From positions 47,012 through 111,011 of the forward strand of contig NZ_JASISR010000015.1 in NCBI RefSeq assembly GCF_030063245.1: DNA of 64,000 nt. The letters run 5' to 3'. Numbering within the stretch: position 1 is the stretch's first letter; every line of letters begins with the position of its first letter. This stretch comes from Paenarthrobacter sp. PH39-S1 (GTDB lineage Bacteria > Actinomycetota > Actinomycetes > Actinomycetales > Micrococcaceae). The translations under genes were made by a program, and so were the position numbers. Below the pieces are notes generated by a model. It did not search any database. It saw only the letters and a list, made by a program, of their open reading frames with translations, and had not been told where the DNA came from. Below are positions 37,493 to 46,644 of this stretch, piece after piece.

Positions 37493-37900
37493 GGTGAGAC
37501 CTCCAACCATGCGCAGTGTCAGCGCCACCCGGGCCTCCATGGTGAGCGCCGGATGACAGCAGGTGAAGATCAGCCGGAGCCGGTCGTCCTCGATCGCGCC
37601 GAGAGACTCGGGCGGGTCGTCGTCGTACAAAATCCGAGCCTCCTTGTGCTTGTCGTCGCGCTTGTTCTCGCGCCGGAGCCGGTCGATGGCCTTGCGGTTG
37701 GCGGTGGTAGTCAGCCAGGCACCGGGGCTGGGCGGCACGCCGTCGGCAGGCCACCGCTGGAGGGCGGTAGCGAACGCCTCAGCCGCCGCTTCCTCGGCGA
37801 TGTCGAGGTCACCGAAACGCCTGGTCAGGGAGGCGACCATCCGCGCCCACTCCTCGTGGTGAATCCTTGCGATGGCAGCCCTGGCGTCGATCACGCTCAC
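37493..37900 (-). pseudogene. ECF42 sigma factor, module D, truncated
   Basis: The first 136 codons are identical in translation to ECF42-B and include all of sigma2, but the frame leaves the homology at 37493 within the region before sigma4. It then runs on into unrelated sequence and the antisense of the reductase at 36809, to 36824. Without sigma4 and the C-terminal extension it cannot be a working ECF42. The sigma2 fragment might still be expressed from the intact promoter. Confidence 0.88.
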
Positions 37901-38226
37901 ACGACCAGGAACGGCCGCACCTCGACCCTCCGGTTGCAGGCCTTCGATCCATCGGCGGCGAGTTTGAGCGCCACGTCGAGGTCGGGGGCCTCCATGATCC
38001 AGAAACCGGCGAGGTACTCCTTCGTCTCGACAAAGGGGCCGTCGGTGAACAACGCTTCCTCGCCCCGGCCGTCGATGACGGTGGCCGCGTTGGGCGACGC
38101 GAGGCCGCCGGCGAAGACCCAGTAACCCTCCGTCTGGAGCCGATCGTTGAACGCGTCAATGGCTGCCATTTCGGCCGGTGTGGCGAGGTCGAGCTTGTCG
38201 TGGATCACGGAAACCAGGTACTGCAT
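37897..38226 (-). CDS. DGPF/YCII-related protein, module D
   Basis: A 109-residue protein identical to the module B DGPF protein, with its promoter (38281-38308) and ribosome site also duplicated. It is therefore probably expressed whenever ECF42-B is active, raising the dose of this DGPF protein even though its own sigma gene is truncated. Confidence 0.88.
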   Translation of the reverse strand: MQYLVSVIHDKLDLATPAEMAAIDAFNDRLQTEGYWVFAGGLASPNAATVIDGRGEEALFTDGPFVETKEYLAGFWIMEAPDLDVALKLAADGSKACNRRVEVRPFLVV

Positions 38227-38310
38227 CTCGAATCATCTCCTCTGGTATCGGGCACCCTCATGGGTGGCCGTTCACCTCTTCTACGAACACCCCTGGCCCA
38301 ATCCGACACC

Positions 38311-38525
38311 GTCTCGGACTACTTTTCAAGGACTTCCTGATACGCGTGTGCATAGTCAAGTAGGCCGCCGTTAGAACCGACCGGGAGGCATTGAGGGACA
38401 GTTGCGGTAAGCCGCAAGCAACTACTTGCCTTCACATCCAGGTGGTGTACACCGTCCGCTCGGGGGGGTCTTGGCCATACGGCCGGAACCGGTCGGTCTT
38501 CAGCGCGTCACCTATGTCACGTGCT
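38311..38525. other. Gene-free stretch
   Basis: Spacer between module D and the next reductase. No gene or motif recognised. Confidence 0.4.
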
Positions 38526-39137
38526 TCAGCCGGTTGCATACCGCGGGCGCCCGGCCGGCCGGTAGACCTGGATCGTGACGCCCTTCGAATCGGCTCGCGA
38601 GTCGACCAGGTCAAGTGCTATGTCCGGGCCGTTGTTGGGGAACAGCCGCGTGCCCTGGCCGAGGACCACTGGGACGATGAGCAGAGTGATCTCGTCGACC
38701 AGGGCGTTTTGGAGCAGCCATCGGACCAGGTTGCCGCTACCGTGCACCTGCAGCTCACCCGCTGGCTTGGCTTTCAGCTCACCGATGACCGTCACGAGGT
38801 CACCGGAGAGGACGGTCGTGCCCACCCAGCGCGCTTCGGTGAGCGTGGTCGATGCGACGTACTTGGGCGTCTCATTCAACGCCACTCCAATGGGGTGGGC
38901 GCGCATCTCTTCAATTGCTCCCCAGGAGTCGGCAAAGATGTCGTAGGTCCGCCGACCGAATAGGAACGCGTCGGCGCGCTGGTAGGCCTGGGTGATGAAC
39001 GTCCTGGTCTCGTTGTCGCCCGCTCCCATGGCCCATCCGCCGCGCTCGAATCCGTTCCTGCGCTCCTCCTCTGAGGCGCCACCGTTTCCCTGCATCACTC
39101 CATCGACGGTGACCTGCGTCATGGTGGTCAGTTTCAT
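38526..39137 (-). CDS. RibD-C/DHFR-like reductase (copy 6)
   Basis: The protein has 203 residues from ATG 39137, with AGGGAAGGGAA upstream. Motifs are TTMTQVTVDGVMQGNGGASE, FLFGRRTYDIFADSWG, KYVASTTLTEARW, LQVHGSGNLVRWLL and LLIVPVVLGQGTRLFP. It resembles frameshifted copy 3 in module B and has an ECF42-B-like promoter with a related leader. It could functionally replace the broken copy. Confidence 0.87.
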   Translation of the reverse strand: MKLTTMTQVTVDGVMQGNGGASEEERRNGFERGGWAMGAGDNETRTFITQAYQRADAFLFGRRTYDIFADSWGAIEEMRAHPIGVALNETPKYVASTTLTEARWVGTTVLSGDLVTVIGELKAKPAGELQVHGSGNLVRWLLQNALVDEITLLIVPVVLGQGTRLFPNNGPDIALDLVDSRADSKGVTIQVYRPAGRPRYATG

Positions 39138-39190
39138 AATCGCGGTTCCCTTCCCTGGGGTCGCCCCTCATGGGCGGCCTCTCACCCCTA

Positions 39191-39218
39191 CTACGAACGT
39201 CCCTGCCCCGATCCGACA
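39191..39218 (-). promoter_or_regulatory. ECF42-B-like promoter of reductase copy 6
   Basis: On the minus strand TGTCGG (39218-39213), 17-bp spacer, CGTAG (39195-39191). The following leader, with CCCATGAGGG, is also related to that of module B. The gene is therefore a candidate member of the ECF42-B regulon. Confidence 0.65.
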
Positions 39219-39239
39219 CCGCCGCGCGGATTGACCTTC

Positions 39240-39552
39240 TGGTATGCCGGGTGTGAGCGAACCGGGGGCGCAACGTGTAAGCGGATGGCGAGGGCGGCGA
39301 CGGTGAGGGCGGAGCCGACATTGAAGTTGGAGGGCAGACTTTCTCGGCTTGCGAGAAGCCGGTGGGACGTGCTCGGCTGTCTTCTCGTGCCCGCAGGCCG
39401 AAACGCCAACAGCGAAGGATGTCTCACCCGGTCAGAACTCCGGCTCCGGCACCGCAGTGAGATCGGCAATCGGGACGGCGTGACGCACTCACCATCTGCC
39501 GATCGCTGGAGGCGCTGGACATGGATCGTCGTGGCAGCCCTGTTCGCTGCCG
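39240..39552. other. Gene-free stretch
   Basis: Frames on both strands show no family features. I see no gene I can support. Confidence 0.4.
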
Positions 39553-40173
39553 TCATGAGCGAGTCGGCACCTTTACCTCACCCGTTGGTTGTCTGCCCTT
39601 CATGTCCCGCCATTCGTCCTCGCACATGGCGTAGACCAGCTGATCCTCCCAGCCGCCCTTGAACCACACGCTATGAACCAAGTGACCTTCCAGACGCATC
39701 CCGAGGCGTTCGAGCAGTCGCGCTGACTTGATGTTGTCGATTAGACATACGGCTTGAATGCGATGCAGCCCGAGCTGATCAAACCCCAGGCTGAGGACGG
39801 CGGTTGCTGCTTCGGCTCCGAGTCCGCGGCCGTGGTACGCGCTGTGCAGGGCGAAGCCGAGTTCACCCTGCCGATCAATGGCGCTGGCCCACTTGAGTAA
39901 CACCTCACCGATCACGGTGGTGCTTTCGCGGAGTTCGACCGCGAGGACAAGCCACTGGCCGGGCTCGGTTAGCGCGCTTTGGCCGAGTTTGGTCTTGAGC
40001 GCGGTGGCCGTCTGCTTGCGATCGCGCACGGGCCACGGAATGAAGCGTACGACATCGGGCCGTGAATGGAACGCGAGTATGTCCTCAAGATCTGCCGGAC
40101 GATGGGGCCGCAAATCTAGCCGTTGCGTGCGGATAGGGTAGTCAGGCCATAAGCCCCGTGGCGCCGAATTCAT
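39553..40173 (-). CDS. GNAT acetyltransferase (RimJ/RimL type)
   Basis: The protein has 206 residues. It starts IRTQRLDLRPHRPADLEDIL, has the acetyl-CoA loop HSAYHGRGLGAEAATAVLSL (RGxGxE form), and ends NIKSARLLERLGMRLEGHLV, all characteristic of RimJ/RimL-like N-acetyltransferases. It probably acetylates a protein N-terminus, an amino compound or a drug; the substrate is not predictable. It is monocistronic. Confidence 0.85.
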   Translation of the reverse strand: MNSAPRGLWPDYPIRTQRLDLRPHRPADLEDILAFHSRPDVVRFIPWPVRDRKQTATALKTKLGQSALTEPGQWLVLAVELRESTTVIGEVLLKWASAIDRQGELGFALHSAYHGRGLGAEAATAVLSLGFDQLGLHRIQAVCLIDNIKSARLLERLGMRLEGHLVHSVWFKGGWEDQLVYAMCEDEWRDMKGRQPTGEVKVPTRS

Positions 40174-40424
40174 TAGTACGAATTACCCCTCTGCCCGCGG
40201 TCTAGAGATATTTGGCCGGACGCCACTGTAGTGCTAAGGAACTCATTCAGTGAAGGAGTACTTGCCGGAGATGACGACAGCATGTCCTTATCCGATGATC
40301 ATATGACCGGAGACTGGCGGACGTCGTGTGCGCTTGCCGGCCGTCAACCGAGTTTGCCACCAATCTCCGCGCTGATCCGCATATTGCCAAGAGAAAGTCG
40401 CCGGTTTATCGAGTAGTTCTGTGC
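40174..40424. other. Gene-free stretch
   Basis: A gap between the GNAT gene and the AraC regulator. The short plus-strand frame at 40231 has no family features. Confidence 0.4.
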
Positions 40425-41402
40425 TCAAACTGGGACGGCGACGGGTTCTTGCCGGCCTTGGAAAGTTCTGCGGTATGACATGGGGCTGATGCCCAACGCC
40501 TTGTGGAAGTGATGGCGGAGTAGTACCGCTTCACCGAATCCAGCCGTCCTTGCGACGGCGTCGATGCTGAGGTGGGTTTCTTCGAGCAAGGCCTGCGCGC
40601 GGAGCAGGCGTTGGGCGTTGACCCATGCGGCGGGGGTGGTTCCGGTTTCGGCCCGGAAGCGCCGGGCGAAGGTGCGTTCGGACATGTGCATTTTTACGGC
40701 AAGGCGGCTCACGGGCAGCTCTTCATCCAGGTGGTCCGCCATCCAGGGGAGAAGTTCTTCCATGGTGTCGGTGTTATGCGCGGGGACGGGTCGGTCGATG
40801 TATTGGGCTTGTCCGCCGTCGCGGTGCGGCGGTACCACCATGTCCCGTGCCATGGCGGACGCCGTTTTGGCGCCGAATTCTTTCCTGATCAGGTGTAGGC
40901 AGGCGTCGATGCCTGCGGCTGTGCCGGCGCTGGTGGTCACATTCCCGTCCTGGATATAGAGGACGTTCTCATCGACTGTCACGAGGGGGAAGTCGGCTGC
41001 AAGTTGTTGTGAATGCATCCAGTGTGTCGTTGCGCGGCGGTCATCCAGTATTCCGGCCTCCGCCAGGGCGAACGCGCCGCTGCACAGGGACAGTATGTGG
41101 GCTCCGCGGGCGTTCGCTCGACGGAGCAGGTCGATCACGGCGTCGGGAAGGTCATAACTGCTGTTGTAGGGCAGCATGATGAGCAGGTCGACGTCCTCGG
41201 CAGCTGAAAGGTCGTGCTCTATCAGGAGGGAGAATCCGACGTCCGTTGTCACCGGTCCGGGATGTTCGGTGCAGACGCGGAAGTCGAAGGCGGGCAGACC
41301 GCCGCCGCGGTGCGAGCGGTCGACTCCAAACACTTCGCACACCACGCCGAATTCGAATGGCCACAGGCCCGGCAGGGCGATCACGGCGACTGAACGCATC
41401 AT
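40425..41402 (-). CDS. GATase1/DJ-1-like AraC regulator (GlxA/FtrA type)
   Basis: The protein has 325 residues. The N-terminal DJ-1/PfpI-like domain (about 1-175) includes VAVIALPGLWPFEFGVVCEV and the nucleophile-elbow ILSLCSGAFALAEAG. The C-terminal AraC HTH (about 225-315) includes LAVKMHMSERTFARRFRAET and FGEAVLLRHHFHKALGISPM. Such proteins sense small metabolites, often amines or amino acids, and activate catabolic genes. A TGGCAG/CTGCCA element abuts its start, suggesting autoregulation and a regulon including the permease at 33260. Confidence 0.86.
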   Translation of the reverse strand: MMRSVAVIALPGLWPFEFGVVCEVFGVDRSHRGGGLPAFDFRVCTEHPGPVTTDVGFSLLIEHDLSAAEDVDLLIMLPYNSSYDLPDAVIDLLRRANARGAHILSLCSGAFALAEAGILDDRRATTHWMHSQQLAADFPLVTVDENVLYIQDGNVTTSAGTAAGIDACLHLIRKEFGAKTASAMARDMVVPPHRDGGQAQYIDRPVPAHNTDTMEELLPWMADHLDEELPVSRLAVKMHMSERTFARRFRAETGTTPAAWVNAQRLLRAQALLEETHLSIDAVARTAGFGEAVLLRHHFHKALGISPMSYRRTFQGRQEPVAVPV

Positions 41403-42012
41403 GGTTCATTATGGCAGAAAAAGATGTGGGAGTGGCTATTCTGCCACTGTTGATTCTTTCCAATGCACGCCCCATCAGACGTACGGGATTTCCCCGAGTC
41501 TGTTCGCCTCGGATCAGTTTCACGTAACTCGATGCCGGGTCTGGGCCTCCCAGCCAACGCGAGGACGAGGTCGCCGGCACTCGCCGCCAGGGGCTTGCCG
41601 TCTCCGGACTCCCAGTCGAGGTCTGTCGCGCTCAGGCTCCATCGCATGGTGTCGAAGTGTGCGGTTACGCCGCCTGTAGTTAGGCTGTCCAGCACCAGCT
41701 CGGTGGCACGGTCCTCGGCGGTACGTGACAACCCAAGAGTGGTGGTGATATCGAGTCCGTGGATGACCACATGGCTAAGGGCGCCGGCCGCGCCCCCTAC
41801 AGGGGGCGCCCAGGTGGCCATGGTGCCGCTACGTAGATCGCCCAGGAGCACGTTGAATGGCAGGTCGCCTTCCCGGTGAGCGACCTTGTTCGAAAGCACT
41901 TCGAAGTGTGCCCTACGGTCTCGAGTTCAGCCATGAAGGCAGGTCCGTCGTAACGGGCGGCCATCGTCATGTGGGCGACGACGTTCCGCACACTCCAGCC
42001 CTCGGTCACCGG
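41403..42012 (-). pseudogene. Maleylpyruvate isomerase-like protein, broken
   Basis: Two minus-strand frames give the parts of one protein of the mycothiol-dependent (MDMPI) superfamily. The N-terminal part has EGWSVRNVVAHMTMAARYDG. After a frameshift near 41900-41930, the C-terminal part has NKVAHREGDLPFNVLLGDLR and LSHVVIHGLDITTTLGLSRT. The first 20-30 residues are missing at the junction with ECF42-E, and the end runs on into the regulator promoter. Confidence 0.7.
41411..41448 (-). promoter_or_regulatory. TGGCAG/CTGCCA element, copy 3
   Basis: On the minus strand TGGCAGAATAG and TTTTTCTGCCA, with arm starts 28 bp apart, end about 10 bp before the ATG of the GATase1-AraC gene. The arms match copies 1, 2 and 4. 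The shorter spacing is shared with copy 4 (29 bp). Confidence 0.6.
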
Positions 42013-42014
42013 GT

Positions 42015-43117
42015 CGCATGCGGAGAGCCCCTATGGATGGCTGCTTACCGTTGCGTCTCGTCGGCTCATCGAAATCTGGCGGAATGACAGCTCAAGCCGC
42101 AGGCGGGAACGGGAGGTCTCGGCCGGGGCCGCGCTCCAGCCAGGAGGGATCTCCGGGGTGGATGACACGCTCGATCTCTTGTTCCTCTGCTGCCATCCCG
42201 CGTTGAACTCCTCGGCGCAAGTGGCGCTAACGTTGCGGGCCGTCGGCGGACTCACTACAGCAGAGATCGCACGGGCCTTCCTGGTTCCGGACGCGATGAT
42301 GGCGCAGCGCATCAGCCGGGCGAAGCAACGGATCCGCGCAAGCGGTTCCCGATTTGGGTACCTGCCGGGAACCCGGTCCGAGTGAATCCCTGTGGTACTG
42401 CATGTCCTCTATCTGATTTTTACAGAAGGACACACCGCCAGTTCCGGGAATCAGGTTCACAGGATCGACCTGACCAGCGAAGCGATTCGCCTCGTGCGGC
42501 AGCTTCGCTCCCTTATGCCGGAAGACGGTGAGGTGACCGGGCTGCTGGCGCTGATGCTCCTCACCTAAGCTCGTCAGAAAGGGCGCAGCCCGGACGGAAG
42601 CGCCCTTGTTCCGCTGGCCGAACAGGACAGGAGTTTGTGGGATGCGGCCGCCATTGCGAAAGGAGTCGCGTTGATCAGCACGAGCCTGTCGAATAAGCCT
42701 CTTGGTCCATACCAGATTCAAGCCGCGATCGCCGCGGTCCATGACGAAGCTGCCCAGGCCGACGATACAGATTGGGCCGAGATCGTCGGACTGTACGACC
42801 TGTTGATGGTTCTCTCGCCTGGCCCTACGGTTGCCCTCAACCGGATCGTCCCGCTGGCGATGTCAAGCGGTCCTGAAATCGGGATGCGGGCCCTCAAAAG
42901 CGTCGAAAAGCAATACGGTTTGTCGGAGCTGCATCGGGTCGACGCCGTGCGCGCGCACCTGCTTGAAATGGTGGGGGACGTTCAGGCGGCGCAGGAGCAT
43001 TACCGAAACGCCGCGCAGCGCACGTCGAGCGTCCCGGAGCAGCGCTACCTCAGTGCCAAGGGGCGGACCTTAGCGGCCTCGTTGGCCAGTAAGTCGCCGC
43101 TACCCGGGAAGGGTTAA
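42015..43117 (+). pseudogene. ECF42 sigma factor, module E, truncated with two stops
   Basis: A single frame encodes an ECF42 lacking about 60 N-terminal residues. It starts at PYGWLLTVASRRLIEIWRN, has sigma4 (GLTTAEIARAFLVPDAMMAQ), then stops at TGA 42383. The frame resumes at VVLHVLYLIFTEGHTASSGN and is cut again by TAA at 42566-42568. It continues with LGPYQIQAAIAAVHDEAAQA and GPTVALNRIVPLAM to 43117. It is most similar to ECF42-A. No DGPF gene precedes it. Confidence 0.85.
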
Positions 43118-43530
43118 AGCGACACCAAGCCGCAGAAGATATGCGCACTCCGGCCCCGTGAAACAACGAAAGAACAGCGTTTCAGAGAATTCACCGCTGC
43201 TTCCGTGGGAAGCAGCGGATCCTCGTGCTCTCCAGTCTGACAGCCGTTGATCCACCCTCGCAGATGTAAAGCCAGTGGCCCGGGACGAACATTTGCCACT
43301 TCCGAATGAAGGGCTGACCATCGACAGGAGCCGCCAGACACATCGAGTTTCAGCACAACGCCACCCGAAGTTTCGGCAACCCGGAATTTCGAAACTGAGC
43401 GGTACCACGTAGGGGTGGTGCAATGACCTGCTGGACGTTCGGAACCAAGTCACGAGTGGAGCCAAAAATAATGTTCCTACCGGGGCCATATTGGCTTGGC
43501 ACACTTACGTGGGCGTATAGTCTGCATGCC
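43118..43530. other. Gene-free stretch
   Basis: No supportable gene. The frame that enters the next gene from 43423 lacks family features before ATG 43531. Confidence 0.4.
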
Positions 43531-43821
43531 ATGGCTCTTGAACTCTGTGTGCTCCTCTGGGCGACACCTGGCAATGAGACGGCGCTATCGCAATATGAGG
43601 ACAGCGTTCTCGACCTCGTAGCGAAGCACGGCGGGAGGGTGGTCAGCCGGGTCCGCCGCGTCGGCGAAGGACCTGGCCCCCTCGAAGTTCAGGTCATCCA
43701 TATGCCAGGCGAGTCCGCATTGCAAGACTACATGGAGGATCCCGAGCGGGGCGTCTTGGCTGGCCTACACAGCAAAGTAGTAGCGCGAACCGAACTGTTG
43801 AAAGTCGAAACGATTGTCTGA
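43531..43821 (+). CDS. Small ferredoxin-fold (ABM/Dabb-like) protein
   Basis: The protein has 96 residues from ATG 43531. MALELCVLLWATPGNETALS, YEDSVLDLVAKHGGRVVSRV and YMEDPERGV follow the beta-alpha-beta pattern of dimeric alpha-beta barrel proteins (antibiotic-biosynthesis monooxygenase or DUF1330-like). It is monocistronic and the role is unknown. The family assignment is by fold pattern only. Confidence 0.6.
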   Translation: MALELCVLLWATPGNETALSQYEDSVLDLVAKHGGRVVSRVRRVGEGPGPLEVQVIHMPGESALQDYMEDPERGVLAGLHSKVVARTELLKVETIV

Positions 43822-44119
43822 TTACCGGGGGCCGAACGGGTCCCTGTGTCGGAGCCACGTTTCCATGTTCCCAGCATGCCCTCCGGGATGCCGTTGTCGC
43901 TGCGCTGGCGACGCAGTCCCTGACAGATCATCGATGAGCCGGCGTCAGGGTCCAGCTCGAGAAGCTGGTGGGACATCCAGTGACCACCCCCGGGGGCGGG
44001 CAGGGCAGCATTCTGAACGGCACCAAGGGGACTTAGCTTGCCGGCTGTTCATTGGCCACCGCCGCGGCGTGGCCATCGTGGACGTTGGCGGGCGTGTGGA
44101 AGCCAACGCTGGAGGATGA
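43822..44119. other. Gene-free stretch
   Basis: No gene is supported between the small protein and the convergent AraC regulator. Confidence 0.4.
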
Positions 44120-44983
44120 CTACGGGTGCGTGCCAATCGCGGTGAACGCAGTGGGGCGTCGCGCCAGCGCCAGGACGAGAGGTGATTCGCCGGCGTACCG
44201 ACGCACTTCTCTCGAGAGGTGGCTCTGGTCGGAAAGTCCGTGACGGGCGGCGAGATCGCCGAGACTCTCGGTCTCCAGGTCTGCGTGGACACGTTCAAAC
44301 CTAATCACTTGCGCGGCGCCCTTTGGCGAAATGCCGGTCACATCACCGAACCTCTGACTGAGATGCCGCACACTCCAGCCCGAGCTTTGCGCCAGAGCTG
44401 CAATTCGTACGTTCCCGCCCGTTCGCTGCAGTTCCGCCCACGTCCATTCCGTCAAGTCATCAGCAGCCGGCCCGTACCCGGCTTGTTGGATGAGTTCGTC
44501 GACAACGATCGTGAAACGTCGGTGCCACTCCGGCGCCCCGGCGAGCCGGTCGGGCAGGTCGCGTCCCCAGCGCGGCACGAGGTCTGCCAACGGCGTGACG
44601 TGTCCGGCGGTCTCCCGCCCGGGAACGCCCAACAGGCGGTAGGCGCCCAACGGTGTCAGGTAGATCTGCACCGATGCGTGGCGGTCAAAGAAGACCGTCC
44701 GCACCGGACCGGGCATCAACCCGGCAAGAAAAGCTCCATGAGCCATTTCCGTCCCCGCGTCCGCGTGGAGTTCCCGGACGTGAAGAGGTGTCGTGAACGA
44801 GATCTCCAGCATGAGAAGACTCCCGGCAGGTTGCACCCGGACAAGCCCGCCCGGTGGGGCGATCTCGTCGTAGCCCACGATCCCTGCGACGAGCCCGTGC
44901 AATTGACCGGGCACAGGATGTCGGACAATCGTCGCCCCGAATCCGATCACAACATGCCCTCCGTTCGATGCCGATTTCTTCAA
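44120..44983 (-). CDS. AraC-family regulator
   Basis: The protein has 287 residues. The N-terminal sensor domain includes FLAGLMPGPVRTVFFDRHAS and VQIYLTPLGAYRLLGVPG, the DUF6597-type layout. The C-terminal HTH has IAALAQSSGWSVRHLSQRFG and DLAARHGLSDQSHLSREVRR. It is divergent from the reductase at 45040 across 56 bp, so it probably controls that gene. The truncated AraC at 479 is of the same type. Confidence 0.83.
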   Translation of the reverse strand: MKKSASNGGHVVIGFGATIVRHPVPGQLHGLVAGIVGYDEIAPPGGLVRVQPAGSLLMLEISFTTPLHVRELHADAGTEMAHGAFLAGLMPGPVRTVFFDRHASVQIYLTPLGAYRLLGVPGRETAGHVTPLADLVPRWGRDLPDRLAGAPEWHRRFTIVVDELIQQAGYGPAADDLTEWTWAELQRTGGNVRIAALAQSSGWSVRHLSQRFGDVTGISPKGAAQVIRFERVHADLETESLGDLAARHGLSDQSHLSREVRRYAGESPLVLALARRPTAFTAIGTHP

Positions 44984-45039
44984 GACCGAACGGTCCTCGG
45001 AATCATACCCTCGTAAGACAACGAGGAAAGGGCTTCACC

Positions 45040-45624
45040 ATGGGCAAATTGGTCATAATCGAGTTTCTGACGGTCGACGGGGTCATGCAAGGGCTCGGGT
45101 CCCCCCAGGAAGACACCGAAGGCGGATTCACGCACGGAGGATGGGGCGCCCCCTATGCGGAGAGCATTCATCAGGTCACCACCTCGTCGGGGCTCAAGAA
45201 CACCTCGAGCTACCTGTTCGGACGGAAGACCTACGAGAAGATGGCCTCGTACTGGCCCTACCAGCCGGCCGACAACCTCATGGCCTCTCATCTGAATGCG
45301 ACTCCCAAGTATGTGGCGTCTCGTACCCTGACCGACGCGGCATGGGCGGGGACGCAAATCCTCTCGTCCGGGGTCGCCGCGGAGGTGAGAAATCTCAAGA
45401 CAACCGGCGACGGGGACATCGCGGTACTGGGCAGCGGTGTACTCTGCCGCGAGCTCCTCGCCGAGCATCTGGTCGACGAAATTCGTCTCTTCATCCATCC
45501 ATTGCTCCTTGGGGCTGGCAAGCGCCTGTTTGGCGAACTGCCGGTCCCGCGCCACCTCGCTCTAACGTCAGTCGGACAAACAGACCTAGGGACCGTCGCA
45601 CTCGTCTACAGCGTACAGTCGTGA
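45040..45624 (+). CDS. RibD-C/DHFR-like reductase (copy 7)
   Basis: The protein has 194 residues from ATG 45040 after GAGGAAAGG. Motifs are KLVIIEFLTVDGVMQGLGSP, GGFTHGGWGAPY, YLFGRKTYEKMASYWP, KYVASRTLTDAAW, IAVLGSGVLCREL and IRLFIHPLLLGAGKRLF. Its probable regulator is the divergent AraC gene. It is close in architecture to copies 3 and 6. Confidence 0.86.
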   Translation: MGKLVIIEFLTVDGVMQGLGSPQEDTEGGFTHGGWGAPYAESIHQVTTSSGLKNTSSYLFGRKTYEKMASYWPYQPADNLMASHLNATPKYVASRTLTDAAWAGTQILSSGVAAEVRNLKTTGDGDIAVLGSGVLCRELLAEHLVDEIRLFIHPLLLGAGKRLFGELPVPRHLALTSVGQTDLGTVALVYSVQS

Positions 45625-45810
45625 AAAGGCACAATCATCGCAGTCCACGACAAGGGGTCAGCTGCCCCGATTTCGGCTGATATCGGATCAAGCTTCACAA
45701 ATGCGGCCGAATCCAGGCGTAAGAACAACGGGCGGCTGACGAGCGACAACCTGCTCGCCCGGCCCGCGATTGACCCGTTCATCTAAGGTGCACGAACCCC
45801 GTCGGCCCAG

Positions 45811-45850
45811 TTTGGCAGTAAATTAGCGGATCTTGGTCTTCCTGCCACTG
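45811..45850 (+). promoter_or_regulatory. TGGCAG/CTGCCA element, copy 4
   Basis: TTTGGCAGTAAATT and TTCCTGCCACTG, arm starts 29 bp apart, end 34 bp before the ATG of the small membrane protein at 45884. The right arm is identical over 12 bases to copies 1 and 2. Confidence 0.55.
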
Positions 45851-45883
45851 CCGGTTTTCCGTAAAACGGCGCACGATCGATGC

Positions 45884-46135
45884 ATGGAAATCGTTGTAGT
45901 ACTTCTGGCCGCAGAAGCCATTCTCGTAATCCTCAGCACCCTCCGCCTGATGTCCCGTGACACGCCGCGGCAGGCCGTTCGATCTGAGGAGCCCTGGACC
46001 GCCGGCTCATTGCCCAGCCAAAGCTACTCCAGCGCGTCGTTGGGCAGTCATCTTGTACATCCCGAAGATTTGCTGTTGTTGCACAACAGCCGCTTGAACG
46101 AGGTACGCGAGGCTGCACACCGACGGGCGTCATAA
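45884..46135 (+). CDS. Small single-pass membrane protein
   Basis: The protein has 83 residues from ATG 45884. An N-terminal hydrophobic segment (EIVVVLLAAEAILVILSTLR) is followed by a polar tail rich in Ser and charged residues. I do not recognise a family. It lies directly downstream of TGGCAG element copy 4, which supports it as a real gene in that regulon. Confidence 0.55.
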   Translation: MEIVVVLLAAEAILVILSTLRLMSRDTPRQAVRSEEPWTAGSLPSQSYSSASLGSHLVHPEDLLLLHNSRLNEVREAAHRRAS

Positions 46136-46445
46136 ATCGACGATTCATGAGGCGTGGCACTTAACGGCACGGCACCGACGCGCAGCCAGCTCCTCTAGGA
46201 CCTCCGCCGTACCCCCGTAATCGGCACCAGCCACCGGCATGAAAACCCTGCACCCCGGTCAAACCGGTGTTCTGTCGTCCCAGCGCGTTGCCGCAGATCC
46301 CCAGGGCGGGCAGTTGGCCGTCATCCTCCAATGCACCGGTCCGACTCCCCGACGAGCCGGAACCGAGAATCCGTCCTCGGGGTTTGCTTCATGAAATTGG
46401 GTCGTCGGCGTCACTCCGTTTGCCTGGGCACCTGTCCTCAGCGCA

Positions 46446-46541
46446 ATGTTCACGGCACTGTCACTCGTCGATGAGATCGGTCTTGATAACTTCACCACCC
46501 GTCGGCTTGCGCTTGAGCTTGAGGTCCGTTCGACCGTCTGA
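46446..46541 (+). pseudogene. TetR N-terminal remnant
   Basis: The 31-codon frame reads FTALSLVDEIGLDNFTTRRL and ALELEV, matching helices 1-3 of the TetR DNA-binding domain, and then stops. The rest of the regulator is missing. It lies just before the MFS gene and may be its former repressor. 46136-46445 upstream holds nothing else I can support. Confidence 0.55.
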
Positions 46542-46644
46542 GTAGGGTGCAACTCGCCAGAAATCTCTTGCGTCCGACTGTAGAAATCGGGTGAGCGGCG
46601 ACGACCTTAGTCTGAATTCGCTCCTCACACACAAGGATGACGCA

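Larger units (their letters stand above)
37493..38310 (-). repeat. 818-bp repeat, copy 2 (inverted)
   Basis: Inverted duplicate of 14658-15475. It starts two bases upstream of the TGTCGG box and ends within the sigma4-coding part of ECF42. Confidence 0.9.

Noticed and set aside
36824..37900. Long minus-strand frame of 358 codons
   Set aside because: Only its first 136 codons are real (truncated ECF42-D). The rest is run-on into unrelated DNA and antisense of the reductase at 36809.
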